From NCBI GenBank assembly GCA_945862475.1, contig CAMAYW010000077.1:1-8690 (forward strand): DNA of 8,690 nucleotides, read 5' to 3'. Position numbers and translations under genes: made by a program. This document shows, piece after piece, positions 1-6,594 of the stretch (the stretch's first letter is position 1; each line of letters opens with the position of its first letter). This DNA is from Bacteriovorax stolpii. GTDB lineage: Bacteria > Bdellovibrionota > Bacteriovoracia > Bacteriovoracales > Bacteriovoracaceae. Below the pieces are notes generated by a model that was given only the letters and a program-made list of their open reading frames with translations, ran no database searches and was not told the DNA's origin.

Positions 1-281
1 TTAGGAAGAGTTTTATCAGAATGCTCAAAGTGTTTTGCGTATAATTTCTTTTCTGGGAAATGATAATCGCCTTTATAGGTATAGCCTGAATCCATGAACG
101 GCTTGGCAATTACATCGATCGTAACCCTTGGGTGATTAAAGGTCCTTAAAGCAATATGGTCGTTTTGAATCAACTCACCTTCACTTACTAAGACATCTCT
201 GATCTTTTTTGCCAGAGGATTTATACTGATATAATCGATCCACATTTTGTCTAATAACCCGGCCAGAGTTTTAATCGTCAT
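1..281 (-). CDS. DUF1338 family protein (2-oxoadipate dioxygenase/decarboxylase-like), N-terminal part
   Basis: This gene reads leftward and is cut by the window edge, leaving 93 complete N-terminal codons. The start is ATG at 281, with AGGAG eight bases upstream (forward CTCCT at 289-293). The product looks like the DUF1338 family, whose characterised member HglS converts 2-oxoadipate to D-2-hydroxyglutarate with non-haem iron in lysine breakdown; E. coli YdcJ belongs to the same family. Visible hallmarks are the N-terminal helix with M13-W14 and N21-P22, the block NDHIALRTFN at residues 40-49 whose His42 is the likely first metal ligand, and FPEKKLYAKHFEH near residues 76-88. The other expected metal ligands lie beyond the window edge, so activity cannot be judged. 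It diverges from the aldehyde dehydrogenase gene at 423. Family assignment is fairly sure; the substrate is inferred. Confidence 0.85.
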   Translation of the reverse strand, partial: MTIKTLAGLLDKMWIDYISINPLAKKIRDVLVSEGELIQNDHIALRTFNHPRVTIDVIAKPFMDSGYTYKGDYHFPEKKLYAKHFEHSDKTLP

Positions 282-422
282 AAATTTTCTCCTGAAGTAG
301 GCTTGATCCTACCAAACTTCAAGCCGATACGGAATGATCCAAGTTATTTAACTCTCCGTATTATAGTGGGCTATTTAATTGAAAAAGGGTAAGATAGGTC
401 AATTTCTAGACAAGGATTTTTT
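282..422. promoter_or_regulatory. Divergent promoter region between the DUF1338 gene and the astD-like gene
   Basis: This 141-base spacer must hold the promoters of both flanking genes. On the minus strand there is a perfect TATAAT at 365-360, about 80 bases before the DUF1338 start. On the plus strand TATTAT at 359-364 overlaps it. Neither has a convincing TTGACA box at normal spacing, so these are -10 candidates only. A small inverted repeat (GCTTGA 301-306, TCAAGC 319-324) and a repeated TGATCC (304-309 and 335-340) lie in the presumed DUF1338 leader and could be a regulator site. A Shine-Dalgarno AAGGA at 412-416 sits six bases before the 423 start. Confidence 0.35.
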
Positions 423-1931
423 ATGCAAATGAAGCTTAAGGGCGATTATTTTGGTGGTCAGTTTCATCTTCCAACTTCTGGTGGGGTTCAGGAAAAAATC
501 CTTAAACGTTGTCCTGGAGATTTAGATCAGGTCCTTTGGGAGGCCTGTATCTCATATGAACATATCGAAGCTGTTGTTGAATCATCGATAAAAGGTTTTG
601 AAACTTGGCGAAAGATGAGTTTTGAAGCTCGAATTGGATATCTAAAAAAATACCAAGAAATCGTACGAGCTAAAAAAGATGATATTGCGATGGCACTTGC
701 CCTTGAAGTAGGAAAGCCTCTTTGGGAGGCAAAAACAGAAGCAGCTGCTCTTGATTCAAAAGTTTCTGTAACCATCACTGATTCTTTTGAACGAATTAAG
801 CAGGAGACAATTAAAGATGTGATGCCAAAAATTGATGGGCATGTGGTGTATAAACCACTCGGGCCTTCATTTGTTATTGGGCCATTTAATTTTCCATGTC
901 ACTTGGCCAATGGACAAATTCTTTCTGCCCTTCTCGCTGGAAACTCCATTATTTTTAAACCTTCTGAGAAAACTATTTATTCTGCTCAACTCATGATTGA
1001 GTGTTTTCATGAAGCAGGATTTCCAGAAGGGGTCATTAATTTTATTAATGGAACTGGATACACTGCTGGGAAAATCACTAGTGATAAAAGGATAAAGGGC
1101 ATTTTCTTTACTGGATCTCGTGGCGTTGGTCTTAAGATTCTTGAAAATACCCACAAAGATCTTAATAAGCTTGTGGCCCTAGAACTTGGGGGCAAGAATT
1201 CAACGATCATTCACCACGACACGAATATCTCTCATGCTCTCCCAGAGCTTTTACGTGCGTGCTTTTTAACTTCTGGGCAGCGATGTACTTCGACTTCAAT
1301 GATCCTTGTTCACAGAAAAATAGAACAAGAATTTATTCAGAAATTTAAAGAAGTGACTGAAAAGATCAGAGTAGGTCACCCACTCTCAAGTCCTGATCCC
1401 TTCATGGGACCACTGATTGATGAACAGGCAGAAAAATTATATTTTGATTTCTGTCAGTTCGGGAAACAAGAGGGAGCAGAAGAAATTGTTTCTCCTACAA
1501 AATTAGATATTGGACACAAGGGCTACTACGTTTCACCCTCTATTCACTATGCAAAAAATCCAAACCTAAATGGAAAATTCATCCAGGAAGAAATCTTTGG
1601 GCCCAACTGCTTTTTTGTTCCTTATGACGATATTGAGGAAGCGATAAAAATAGCGAATTGTACGGAATACGGATTAGCTGCTTCTGTGTTTACTCGAGAC
1701 TCTGATATCTATAAGCTTTGTCTTCGTGATATTGATTCTGGTCTTATTAACTTAAATCGTTCAACTGTTGGTGCCACAGCAAGACTTCCCTTTGGTGGTC
1801 TTAAAAATTCTGGAAATCACAGACCTGCAGCAGTTTCAATGATTGATCATTGTGTTGGCACAGTTGCTTCGCTTGAAACTCTAGATGACACCAGTTCAAA
1901 AATTTCTGATGTTGTCGGATTAAAAGAATAA
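423..1931 (+). CDS. astD: AstD-like NAD(P)-dependent semialdehyde dehydrogenase
   Basis: This is a full-length aldehyde dehydrogenase of 502 residues, typical for the superfamily. It most resembles succinylglutamate-semialdehyde dehydrogenase (AstD), which oxidises N-succinylglutamate 5-semialdehyde in the arginine succinyltransferase pathway. Catalytic positions are intact: Asn156 in GPFNFP (153-158), cofactor-binding Lys179 in FKPSE (178-182), the FTGS turn (229-232), general base Glu254 in ELGG (254-257), nucleophile Cys288 in SGQRCTS, and EEIFGP (389-394). The AstD flavour is seen in HLANGQ after the Asn motif and in CFLTSGQRCT. ATG 423 is chosen because AAGGA lies six bases upstream; the in-frame ATG at 429 would be too far from it. 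The window holds no other ast gene, and a DUF1338 gene lies opposite, so the real substrate could be another semialdehyde such as 2-aminoadipate semialdehyde. First gene of a run with the MFS and rarD genes. Confidence 0.88.
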   Translation: MQMKLKGDYFGGQFHLPTSGGVQEKILKRCPGDLDQVLWEACISYEHIEAVVESSIKGFETWRKMSFEARIGYLKKYQEIVRAKKDDIAMALALEVGKPLWEAKTEAAALDSKVSVTITDSFERIKQETIKDVMPKIDGHVVYKPLGPSFVIGPFNFPCHLANGQILSALLAGNSIIFKPSEKTIYSAQLMIECFHEAGFPEGVINFINGTGYTAGKITSDKRIKGIFFTGSRGVGLKILENTHKDLNKLVALELGGKNSTIIHHDTNISHALPELLRACFLTSGQRCTSTSMILVHRKIEQEFIQKFKEVTEKIRVGHPLSSPDPFMGPLIDEQAEKLYFDFCQFGKQEGAEEIVSPTKLDIGHKGYYVSPSIHYAKNPNLNGKFIQEEIFGPNCFFVPYDDIEEAIKIANCTEYGLAASVFTRDSDIYKLCLRDIDSGLINLNRSTVGATARLPFGGLKNSGNHRPAAVSMIDHCVGTVASLETLDDTSSKISDVVGLKE

Positions 1932-1932
1932 G

Positions 1933-3159
1933 ATGACGGATAATCTTGATGAAAAAGAAACTTTAAGAAAAGAACGTTGGTACGTAATCATTCTAGCAGC
2001 GATTCAGATTGTTCATATTTTAGATTTTGTCATCATGATGCCTCTTGGACCTCGATTTATGAGGGTTTTTCAAATCGGACCGACTGAATTCTCCACTCTC
2101 GTTTCTGCTTACACTTTTAGTGCAGGAATTGTGGGTTTTTTTGGTGCCCTTTATGCAGATCATTTTGACCGTAAAAAATTTCTCCTTTTTAATTTTGTCG
2201 GATTTATTGTTGGGACTTTAATGTGTGCCCAATCAAATAGTTTTGCCTCGCTTCTCATCGCTAGGATCATTGCAGGAGCATTTGGTGGTATTTTAAATGC
2301 GAATGTCTTGTCTCTTGTAGCCGATCTTATTCCCTTTCAAAGAAGGGGTACTGCAATGGGAGTCGTGATGTCAGCATTTTCAATTACTAGTGTCTTCGGC
2401 ATCCCGACTGGGCTTTATATTGCGAATGCCTATGATTGGAATGCTACTTTTTATTTTATCTGCATTATAGCCATCATTTTTTGGTTTCTTTCTTTCATGA
2501 TTCTTCCTTCCGTCAAAGTAAGAACAGAACCCAAGTCGTTCCATGAGAATTTAGTAAACTTTAAACAAATTCTTATTCAAAAGGATTATCTTCAAAGTTT
2601 TCTTCTTACGAGTGTTTTAGGATTTGGATTATTTATTGTTATCCCTTTTATCTCCCCCTATATGGTGAGGAATGTGGGATTAACAGAAGAAGAACTACCT
2701 CTCATTTATCTCATCGGTGGAATTTTTACGATCATTTCAGCTCGTTTAATAGGTCGATTATGCGACAAGATTGGAAGTTATAAAATTTTTCGAGTGGTGG
2801 CGTTCTTTTCTATTTTTCCAATTTTGGCCCTCACTCATCTTCCTGCGGGTATACCACTTTGGCTCGCCCTAACGGCAACGACTCTTTTTACGATGAGTGG
2901 ATCAGGGAGATTTATTCCTGCCATGACAATCGTTTCAGCAGTCGTAAAACCTAAAGAAAGAGGGACTTTTATGAGCCTTGAAAACGCTGCAAGACAATTG
3001 TCCTCAGGTGCGGCTTCTCAAATGGGGGGATTTATAATCGGATCCACTGCAGCAGGAGCTTTGACGAACTATCATTATGTAGGACTTATTGGAATGGTGA
3101 CATCTATCCTAGCGATTTACATCGCATTTAGGATAAAAACGAAGTTCAATCTGAGATAA
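1933..3159 (+). CDS. Major facilitator superfamily transporter
   Basis: This is a 408-residue inner-membrane protein with the size and hydrophobic pattern of a 12-helix MFS carrier. A charged cytoplasmic N-terminus (about residues 1-15) precedes TM1, which carries Asp31 in ILDFVIMMPLGP. The MFS signature loop between TM2 and TM3 is clear at 71-82 (GALYADHFDRKK: G71, D76, R80, K81). Arg111 in ARIIAGAFGG matches the motif B arginine of TM4, and a motif-C-like stretch with SVFGIPTG ends near residue 160, which favours an antiporter or exporter of the Bcr/AraJ type. A long polar loop around 193-215 separates the two six-helix halves. The gene starts one base after the dehydrogenase stop codon and lacks a strong ribosome binding site, so its translation probably depends on the upstream gene. 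Substrate unknown; it may export or import a metabolite of the neighbouring dehydrogenase. Confidence 0.88.
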   Translation: MTDNLDEKETLRKERWYVIILAAIQIVHILDFVIMMPLGPRFMRVFQIGPTEFSTLVSAYTFSAGIVGFFGALYADHFDRKKFLLFNFVGFIVGTLMCAQSNSFASLLIARIIAGAFGGILNANVLSLVADLIPFQRRGTAMGVVMSAFSITSVFGIPTGLYIANAYDWNATFYFICIIAIIFWFLSFMILPSVKVRTEPKSFHENLVNFKQILIQKDYLQSFLLTSVLGFGLFIVIPFISPYMVRNVGLTEEELPLIYLIGGIFTIISARLIGRLCDKIGSYKIFRVVAFFSIFPILALTHLPAGIPLWLALTATTLFTMSGSGRFIPAMTIVSAVVKPKERGTFMSLENAARQLSSGAASQMGGFIIGSTAAGALTNYHYVGLIGMVTSILAIYIAFRIKTKFNLR

Positions 3160-3161
3160 AT

Positions 3162-4067
3162 ATGAGCTTTACCTCACCACATCTAGCTGCGATTTCTGCC
3201 TTTACTCTTTGGGGTCTCTTTCCACTGTATTGGAATTTCTTCTCAGAGGTTAGTGCTTGGGACTTATTTGGACATCGTCTCATCTGGTCATTTCTCACGG
3301 TCATGGGAATCCTTACTTATCAAAAAAAGACTCATCACCTAAAGGCCATCTGGACCCAGAAGAAAATAAGAAACATGCTTATTTTATCTGCCTTACTGAT
3401 TTCATCAAATTGGCTTCTCTATATTTACGCCGTTAGTATAGGTAAAGTCATCGAGGCGAGTATGGGGTACTTCTTAAATCCCCTTATCAACGTCCTTTTT
3501 GGATGGCTTATTTTGAAGGAACAAATTAGAAAGACCCAGTGGCCAGCGATCATTCTTGCAATTTTTTCCATTGGTCTCATGGCCTATCAGTCTGATCTTG
3601 CCCATTTTCCGTGGATCGCTTTAACGTTATCTCTTACTTTTGCCCTTTATGGAATTTTGCGAAAAATGACTCATGTAGGATCTTTAGAGGGACTTACTTT
3701 TGAAACTTGTTTCATTATCGGACCAGTGCTTATTTATTGGTATTTTCAACCAACAACACCAATCAGTATTCTCAATCAATTAAGCAGCTTTAAATTTTTT
3801 CTTTTGTCATTATCTGGACTTATTACATGCATCCCACTAGTTCTTTTTGCCTTTAGTGCAAGAAGATTAAAACTTCAGACTTTGGGTTTCATTCAGTATC
3901 TTTCTCCAAGCCTGAAGTTCATCTGTGGACTTTTTATTCTTCACGAACCTCTTAGTCACGAAAAGCTTCAATCATTTATCCTTATTTGGATTGCTCTTGG
4001 ATGGTATACGATAGAGTCCTTCATCTATATGAAAAAACAAAGTCGAGTCATTCCGGTTAGTGAATAG
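3162..4067 (+). CDS. rarD: RarD-type EamA family permease
   Basis: This encodes a 301-residue inner-membrane protein of the drug/metabolite transporter superfamily, with about ten predicted helices made of two EamA repeats. RarD hallmarks occur in the right order: WGLFPLYW (17-24), GHRLIWS (37-43), NWLLYIYAV (83-91), SMGYFLNPL (100-108), LYGILRK (162-168) and IQYLSPS (244-250). E. coli RarD was named from a chloramphenicol-sensitivity prediction; the true substrate of the family is not settled, and amino-acid-related compounds are plausible. It starts two bases after the MFS stop, with only a weak GAGA upstream, so it is very likely the last gene of the dehydrogenase-MFS-rarD transcript. Its 3' end overlaps the end of oxyR on the other strand by 11 bases. 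Confidence 0.9.
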   Translation: MSFTSPHLAAISAFTLWGLFPLYWNFFSEVSAWDLFGHRLIWSFLTVMGILTYQKKTHHLKAIWTQKKIRNMLILSALLISSNWLLYIYAVSIGKVIEASMGYFLNPLINVLFGWLILKEQIRKTQWPAIILAIFSIGLMAYQSDLAHFPWIALTLSLTFALYGILRKMTHVGSLEGLTFETCFIIGPVLIYWYFQPTTPISILNQLSSFKFFLLSLSGLITCIPLVLFAFSARRLKLQTLGFIQYLSPSLKFICGLFILHEPLSHEKLQSFILIWIALGWYTIESFIYMKKQSRVIPVSE

Positions 4068-4099
4068 ACATGACTTCGATTCGACTCGATTCTTTTTTT
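4032..4099. terminator. Probable bidirectional rho-independent terminator shared by rarD and oxyR
   Basis: TCGAGTC (4043-4049) and GACTCGA (4083-4089) form a seven-base-pair stem, extendable outward by a G-U and an A-U pair, around a 33-base loop. On the plus strand the stem is followed by TTC and seven T (4093-4099). On the minus strand it is followed by CTTTG and a run of six T (forward A-run at 4032-4037). The same hairpin could therefore end both convergent transcripts. The stem straddles both stop codons (rarD TAG 4065-4067, oxyR TAA at 4059-4057). The long loop and a competing inner pairing (AGTCAT 4046-4051 with ATGACT 4070-4075) lower confidence. Confidence 0.5.
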
Positions 4100-4995
4100 A
4101 ATTCTTTTGGAATATTTTTTGTAATCACTTTTATAATAGCCTTCTCAATTGATTTCTTCAAAGAATAGGGTCCTGTTGCAAAAGAAACATCTCTCACCGG
4201 AACAAGATTTTTAAAGTCCCTTAAGGACTTTTGATCAATAGCACTCAGATTGGTACACGCCAAATAAGGCAATACAGTAAACCCCTTTGATGACTTAACC
4301 ATGTTAATTAAGGTCTCGAGACTTCCAGCTTCAAAATAGAGGTGCCTCACCTTATTTCCCTTATTAAATTGGCAAAGTTGCAAGGCCTGCGCACGTAAAC
4401 AGTGACCTTCTTTTAATAACCATGCTTCTCTTACATCTAAATCTTTTTCATCCACATTTTTCTTATTCAGGTATTCATGTTCTGGAGAGAAAAAAATCTT
4501 AAATGGCTCAAAGAACAAATGCTCTTCTGAAATTTCTTTTACTTCTAATGGCGTAGCAAGGATTGCTCCGTCAATTTTTCCTTCTTTCAGGAGTTTAATA
4601 ATTTCATCTGTCTGATGTTCAAAAATCTTTAATTCAACATGGGGAAATTCTTCGACAAACTTTTGAACAAATAATGGCAATACGTAGGGAGCGAGAGTCG
4701 GAATGACAGACAGAAGAAATTCCCCAGCAACTTCTCCTCTGAGTGATTTTGAAAGTTCTTCCAGTTCCTGAGCTCCTTGCATCACTTTACGTGCATTCTC
4801 GAGAACCCTCCTGCCCATTGGAGTTGGTTCGACAGGAGTTTTAGATCGATCAAAGATAATAATTTGAAGATAGTCTTCGAGTTTCTGAATCTGCATACTT
4901 AACGTCGGCTGAGTGACAAAGCACTCCTTTGCTGCCTGAGCAAAATTCCGGCAACGATCAACAGCAATAATGTAATTTAATTGTGTGAGAGTCAT
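4057..4995 (-). CDS. oxyR: OxyR, LysR-family hydrogen peroxide-sensing regulator
   Basis: This is a 312-residue LysR-type regulator. The N-terminal winged helix-turn-helix (about 2-60) includes FAQAAKECFVTQPTLSMQIQKLE, split here as residues 18-40. A linker helix and the two-lobed sensing domain (about 90-300) follow. The diagnostic feature is GHCLRAQALQLC at 197-208: Cys199 and Cys208 sit at the same numbers as the redox pair of E. coli OxyR, and the supporting His198 and Arg201 are kept. The protein should thus form the disulfide that converts OxyR into an activator under peroxide stress. ATG 4995 has AAAGG five bases upstream (forward 5001-5005). No catalase, peroxiredoxin or thioredoxin gene is visible here, so its usual targets must lie elsewhere. 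It diverges from the YdcZ-ABC unit, and LysR regulators often repress their own gene and control the divergent one. Confidence 0.93.
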   Translation of the reverse strand: MTLTQLNYIIAVDRCRNFAQAAKECFVTQPTLSMQIQKLEDYLQIIIFDRSKTPVEPTPMGRRVLENARKVMQGAQELEELSKSLRGEVAGEFLLSVIPTLAPYVLPLFVQKFVEEFPHVELKIFEHQTDEIIKLLKEGKIDGAILATPLEVKEISEEHLFFEPFKIFFSPEHEYLNKKNVDEKDLDVREAWLLKEGHCLRAQALQLCQFNKGNKVRHLYFEAGSLETLINMVKSSKGFTVLPYLACTNLSAIDQKSLRDFKNLVPVRDVSFATGPYSLKKSIEKAIIKVITKNIPKELKKESSRIEVMSIH

Positions 4996-5012
4996 ATATA
5001 CCTTTATAAAAC

Positions 5013-5030
5013 TTCGAATTATAATTTGAA
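5013..5030. promoter_or_regulatory. 18-bp near-perfect palindrome in the divergent oxyR promoter region
   Basis: TTCGAATTATAATTTGAA is symmetric in eight of nine paired positions, centred between 5021 and 5022. A TATAAT lies on each strand within it (plus 5020-5025, minus 5023-5018), so one bound protein could block or adjust both divergent promoters. Neither -10 candidate has a convincing -35 box, as is common for activator-dependent LysR promoters. The T-N11-A dyad logic fits a LysR-type operator, most simply OxyR acting on its own gene and on the YdcZ-ABC unit. Being so AT-rich, part of the symmetry may just reflect two overlapping -10 boxes. Confidence 0.45.
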
Positions 5031-5060
5031 TTGAATCATAACTTTCTTATGAGGTCGAAC

Positions 5061-5507
5061 ATGATCTTTGGTTTTATTCTTGGAGCTATTATCATTGGTT
5101 TTTTGATGCCCATTCAGGCGGGCCTCAATGCTGAATTAGCTCGATACCTAAAAAATCCATTTCTCAGTATTTTAATGTCTCTTGGCACTGGTGCTCTCGC
5201 CATTTCGCTCATTCTTCTATTGAATGGTGGTTTTAACGATATAAAGCGTATAAATCAAATTCCTCCTCATCTTTTTCTTGGAGGAATACTCGGTGTCCTT
5301 TTTGTCGGTTCGTCTTTATTCCTCATCCCGAGACTTGGGGCCACTGCGATGATAGGAGCCTTTATCACGGGCCAACTTCTTGGATCTGTTATTATTGATC
5401 ATTATGGTATTTTTGGATTCCAAGTCTATCCAATTAACTTTTCAAGGATTGCTGGAGTAATTCTTCTTTTCGCAGGGCTTTTACTAGTGGTAAAGAAGCC
5501 ATCATGA
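5061..5507 (+). CDS. YdcZ/DUF606-type small membrane protein of the drug/metabolite transporter clan
   Basis: This is a hydrophobic protein of 148 residues with about five helices, the normal half-size of the DUF606 (YdcZ) family. Family features are MPIQAGLNAEL (16-26) after TM1, the glycine-rich FLGGILGVLFV (72-82), PRLGA (90-94) and GQLLGSVIIDHYGIFGF (104-120), then a last helix and a short basic tail. Related proteins act as dimers or as gene pairs; only one copy is seen here. Start choice: an in-frame TTG (5031) and ATG (5049) lie upstream, but only ATG 5061 has a Shine-Dalgarno (GAGG 5051-5054, six-base spacing), and it gives a clean first helix. The TTG would also fall almost at the predicted transcript start. 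The stop codon overlaps the ABC ATPase start (ATGA, 5504-5507), implying coupled translation. Substrate unknown. Confidence 0.82.
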   Translation: MIFGFILGAIIIGFLMPIQAGLNAELARYLKNPFLSILMSLGTGALAISLILLLNGGFNDIKRINQIPPHLFLGGILGVLFVGSSLFLIPRLGATAMIGAFITGQLLGSVIIDHYGIFGFQVYPINFSRIAGVILLFAGLLLVVKKPS

Positions 5508-6487
5508 TCGATAGCAATAACTTACATTTTCAATTTGATAAACGTGGCATCGCTGGACTCCATGGGGTCACATTATCCGTCAATGAAGGAGAAATTTTTG
5601 GAGTGATGGGTCCCAATGGGAGTGGAAAAACCACTCTACTAAAACTGTTATCTGGAGCACTCACTCCCCAAACTGGAACAAGCCGAGTCTCTGGAGAAGT
5701 TGCATTATTTCCATCCACCGAGACGTCTGTTACCACTAATGTACAAAAATATTTAGTAAGCTCAATTACTCTCGATATTGATGAAGATAAAAAAATTCAA
5801 TTAGCAAGAGATCTCGCTGACACATTTGAATTTACTTTCCAATTAAGACAAAATTTAAATGAACTCTCATCTGGTCAAAAGCAAAAAGTTCTATTGTCGA
5901 AAGAGCTTATTAATAAGCCCTCTATTTTATTTTTAGATGAACCGTTCACTCACCTAGACCCATTTACTAGAAAAGATATACTCTTCTCTCTCTTTGAATA
6001 TATCAGGCATCAAAATATAACCGTTATTTGGATCACTCATGATCTTTCTGAGGCCTTCAAGTTTTCGGATCGTATAGGTGTTTTAAATTTTGGAAAGTTT
6101 GAACAAGTCGCTAGTCCAATCGATTTAGTTAAATCTCCAACAAATCTTTTCGTTGCTCAGTTTTTGGGATACAGAAACTTTTTCCCAGTCAAAAAATCGA
6201 ATAACTCCTGGATCTCTCCTTGGGGGGAAGTGCCAATAGAGTTTGAAGGTGAAGGTAAAGAAGACGCCTTATTGATCGTTCCAGATGAGGCTTGGAGCTT
6301 TTCACAGGGCGGATTAGAGATGAAAATCAACAAAATCTCAGCTGAGAAACAAAAAATTGAATATCAATTGCTCTTAAATGATCAAAAAGTATTCCTGACC
6401 TTAGGACCTAGGACACAACTACTCAAAATGGGAGAATCAATAAAGCTTTCTCCAAACTTATTCGAGTGCTTAGTTATTTCTCTTTAG
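5504..6487 (+). CDS. ABC transporter ATP-binding protein with TOBE-like C-terminal region
   Basis: This is a 327-residue ABC ATPase. Walker A is GPNGSGKT (36-43), the signature is LSSGQKQK (121-128), Walker B is ILFLDEP (141-147) with catalytic Glu146, the D-loop is near HLD (150-152) and the switch histidine is His179 in THD. The linker FVAQFLGYRNFF (216-227) and the roughly 100-residue tail with LLIVPDEAW (256-264) resemble the TOBE-type tail of MalK/PotA/FbpC-like importers (polyamine, ferric iron, molybdate), though the tail is divergent. The segment between Walker A and the signature is short, and the usual Q-loop glutamine appears to be replaced: LFPST occupies its place (Pro70/Ser71). 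No binding-protein or permease gene is adjacent; the only partner is the YdcZ-like gene it overlaps by four bases. Transported substrate and direction cannot be told. Confidence 0.85.
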   Translation: MIDSNNLHFQFDKRGIAGLHGVTLSVNEGEIFGVMGPNGSGKTTLLKLLSGALTPQTGTSRVSGEVALFPSTETSVTTNVQKYLVSSITLDIDEDKKIQLARDLADTFEFTFQLRQNLNELSSGQKQKVLLSKELINKPSILFLDEPFTHLDPFTRKDILFSLFEYIRHQNITVIWITHDLSEAFKFSDRIGVLNFGKFEQVASPIDLVKSPTNLFVAQFLGYRNFFPVKKSNNSWISPWGEVPIEFEGEGKEDALLIVPDEAWSFSQGGLEMKINKISAEKQKIEYQLLLNDQKVFLTLGPRTQLLKMGESIKLSPNLFECLVISL

Positions 6488-6554
6488 ACACGACTAAATA
6501 ACAAAGTAATTTTCGATACTTACCTCATCCCAAAAATGACTCTCCCCCTAGTCT
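6488..6554 (+). other. Spacer upstream of lipA with no convincing promoter or terminator
   Basis: Apart from a weak hairpin (AAGTA 6504-6508, TACTT 6517-6521) without a following T-run, I see no terminator for the ABC gene. No good pair of -35 and -10 boxes is seen either. GATACT (6515-6520) is a poor -10 candidate. A C-rich motif recurs, CCCCCTAGT (6544-6552) and CCCCCCTGT (6561-6569), with no G-run to pair with. lipA may be partly served by read-through from the YdcZ-ABC transcript. Confidence 0.3.
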
Positions 6555-6594
6555 AAAGGACCCCCCTGTGATAGAAGTCACTCTATGGCCGTAA
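6555..6594 (+). promoter_or_regulatory. Possible translated leader (8 codons) overlapping the lipA start
   Basis: A good Shine-Dalgarno, AAAGGA (6555-6560), lies seven bases before GTG 6568, which opens a frame reading MIEVTLWP and stopping at TAA 6592-6594. The lipA ATG (6585) sits inside this frame, out of phase, eight to ten bases before the leader stop. The same Shine-Dalgarno is 24 bases from the lipA ATG, too far to serve it directly, and only a weak AGAAG (6573-6577) is closer. This geometry would suit termination-reinitiation coupling. It could also be chance in so short a frame. Confidence 0.3.

Noticed and set aside
527..1210. Several open frames of 67-95 codons on the minus strand within the dehydrogenase gene
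   Set aside because: They overlap each other and a complete, motif-rich enzyme on the other strand; low-complexity basic composition is typical of shadow frames.
423..4067. The dehydrogenase-MFS-rarD run as a defence or novel immune system
   Set aside because: All three belong to ordinary metabolic and transport families with intact motifs; no nuclease, toxin, reverse transcriptase or sensor domain is present.
5031..5060. Upstream in-frame TTG (5031) and ATG (5049) starts for the YdcZ-like gene
   Set aside because: Neither has a Shine-Dalgarno, and the TTG sits right at the predicted transcript start. ATG 5061 has GAGG at good spacing and gives the usual family length.
6568..6584. GTG 6568 as an upstream start for lipA itself
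   Set aside because: It is out of frame with lipA by two bases and reaches a stop at 6592, so it cannot extend the enzyme.
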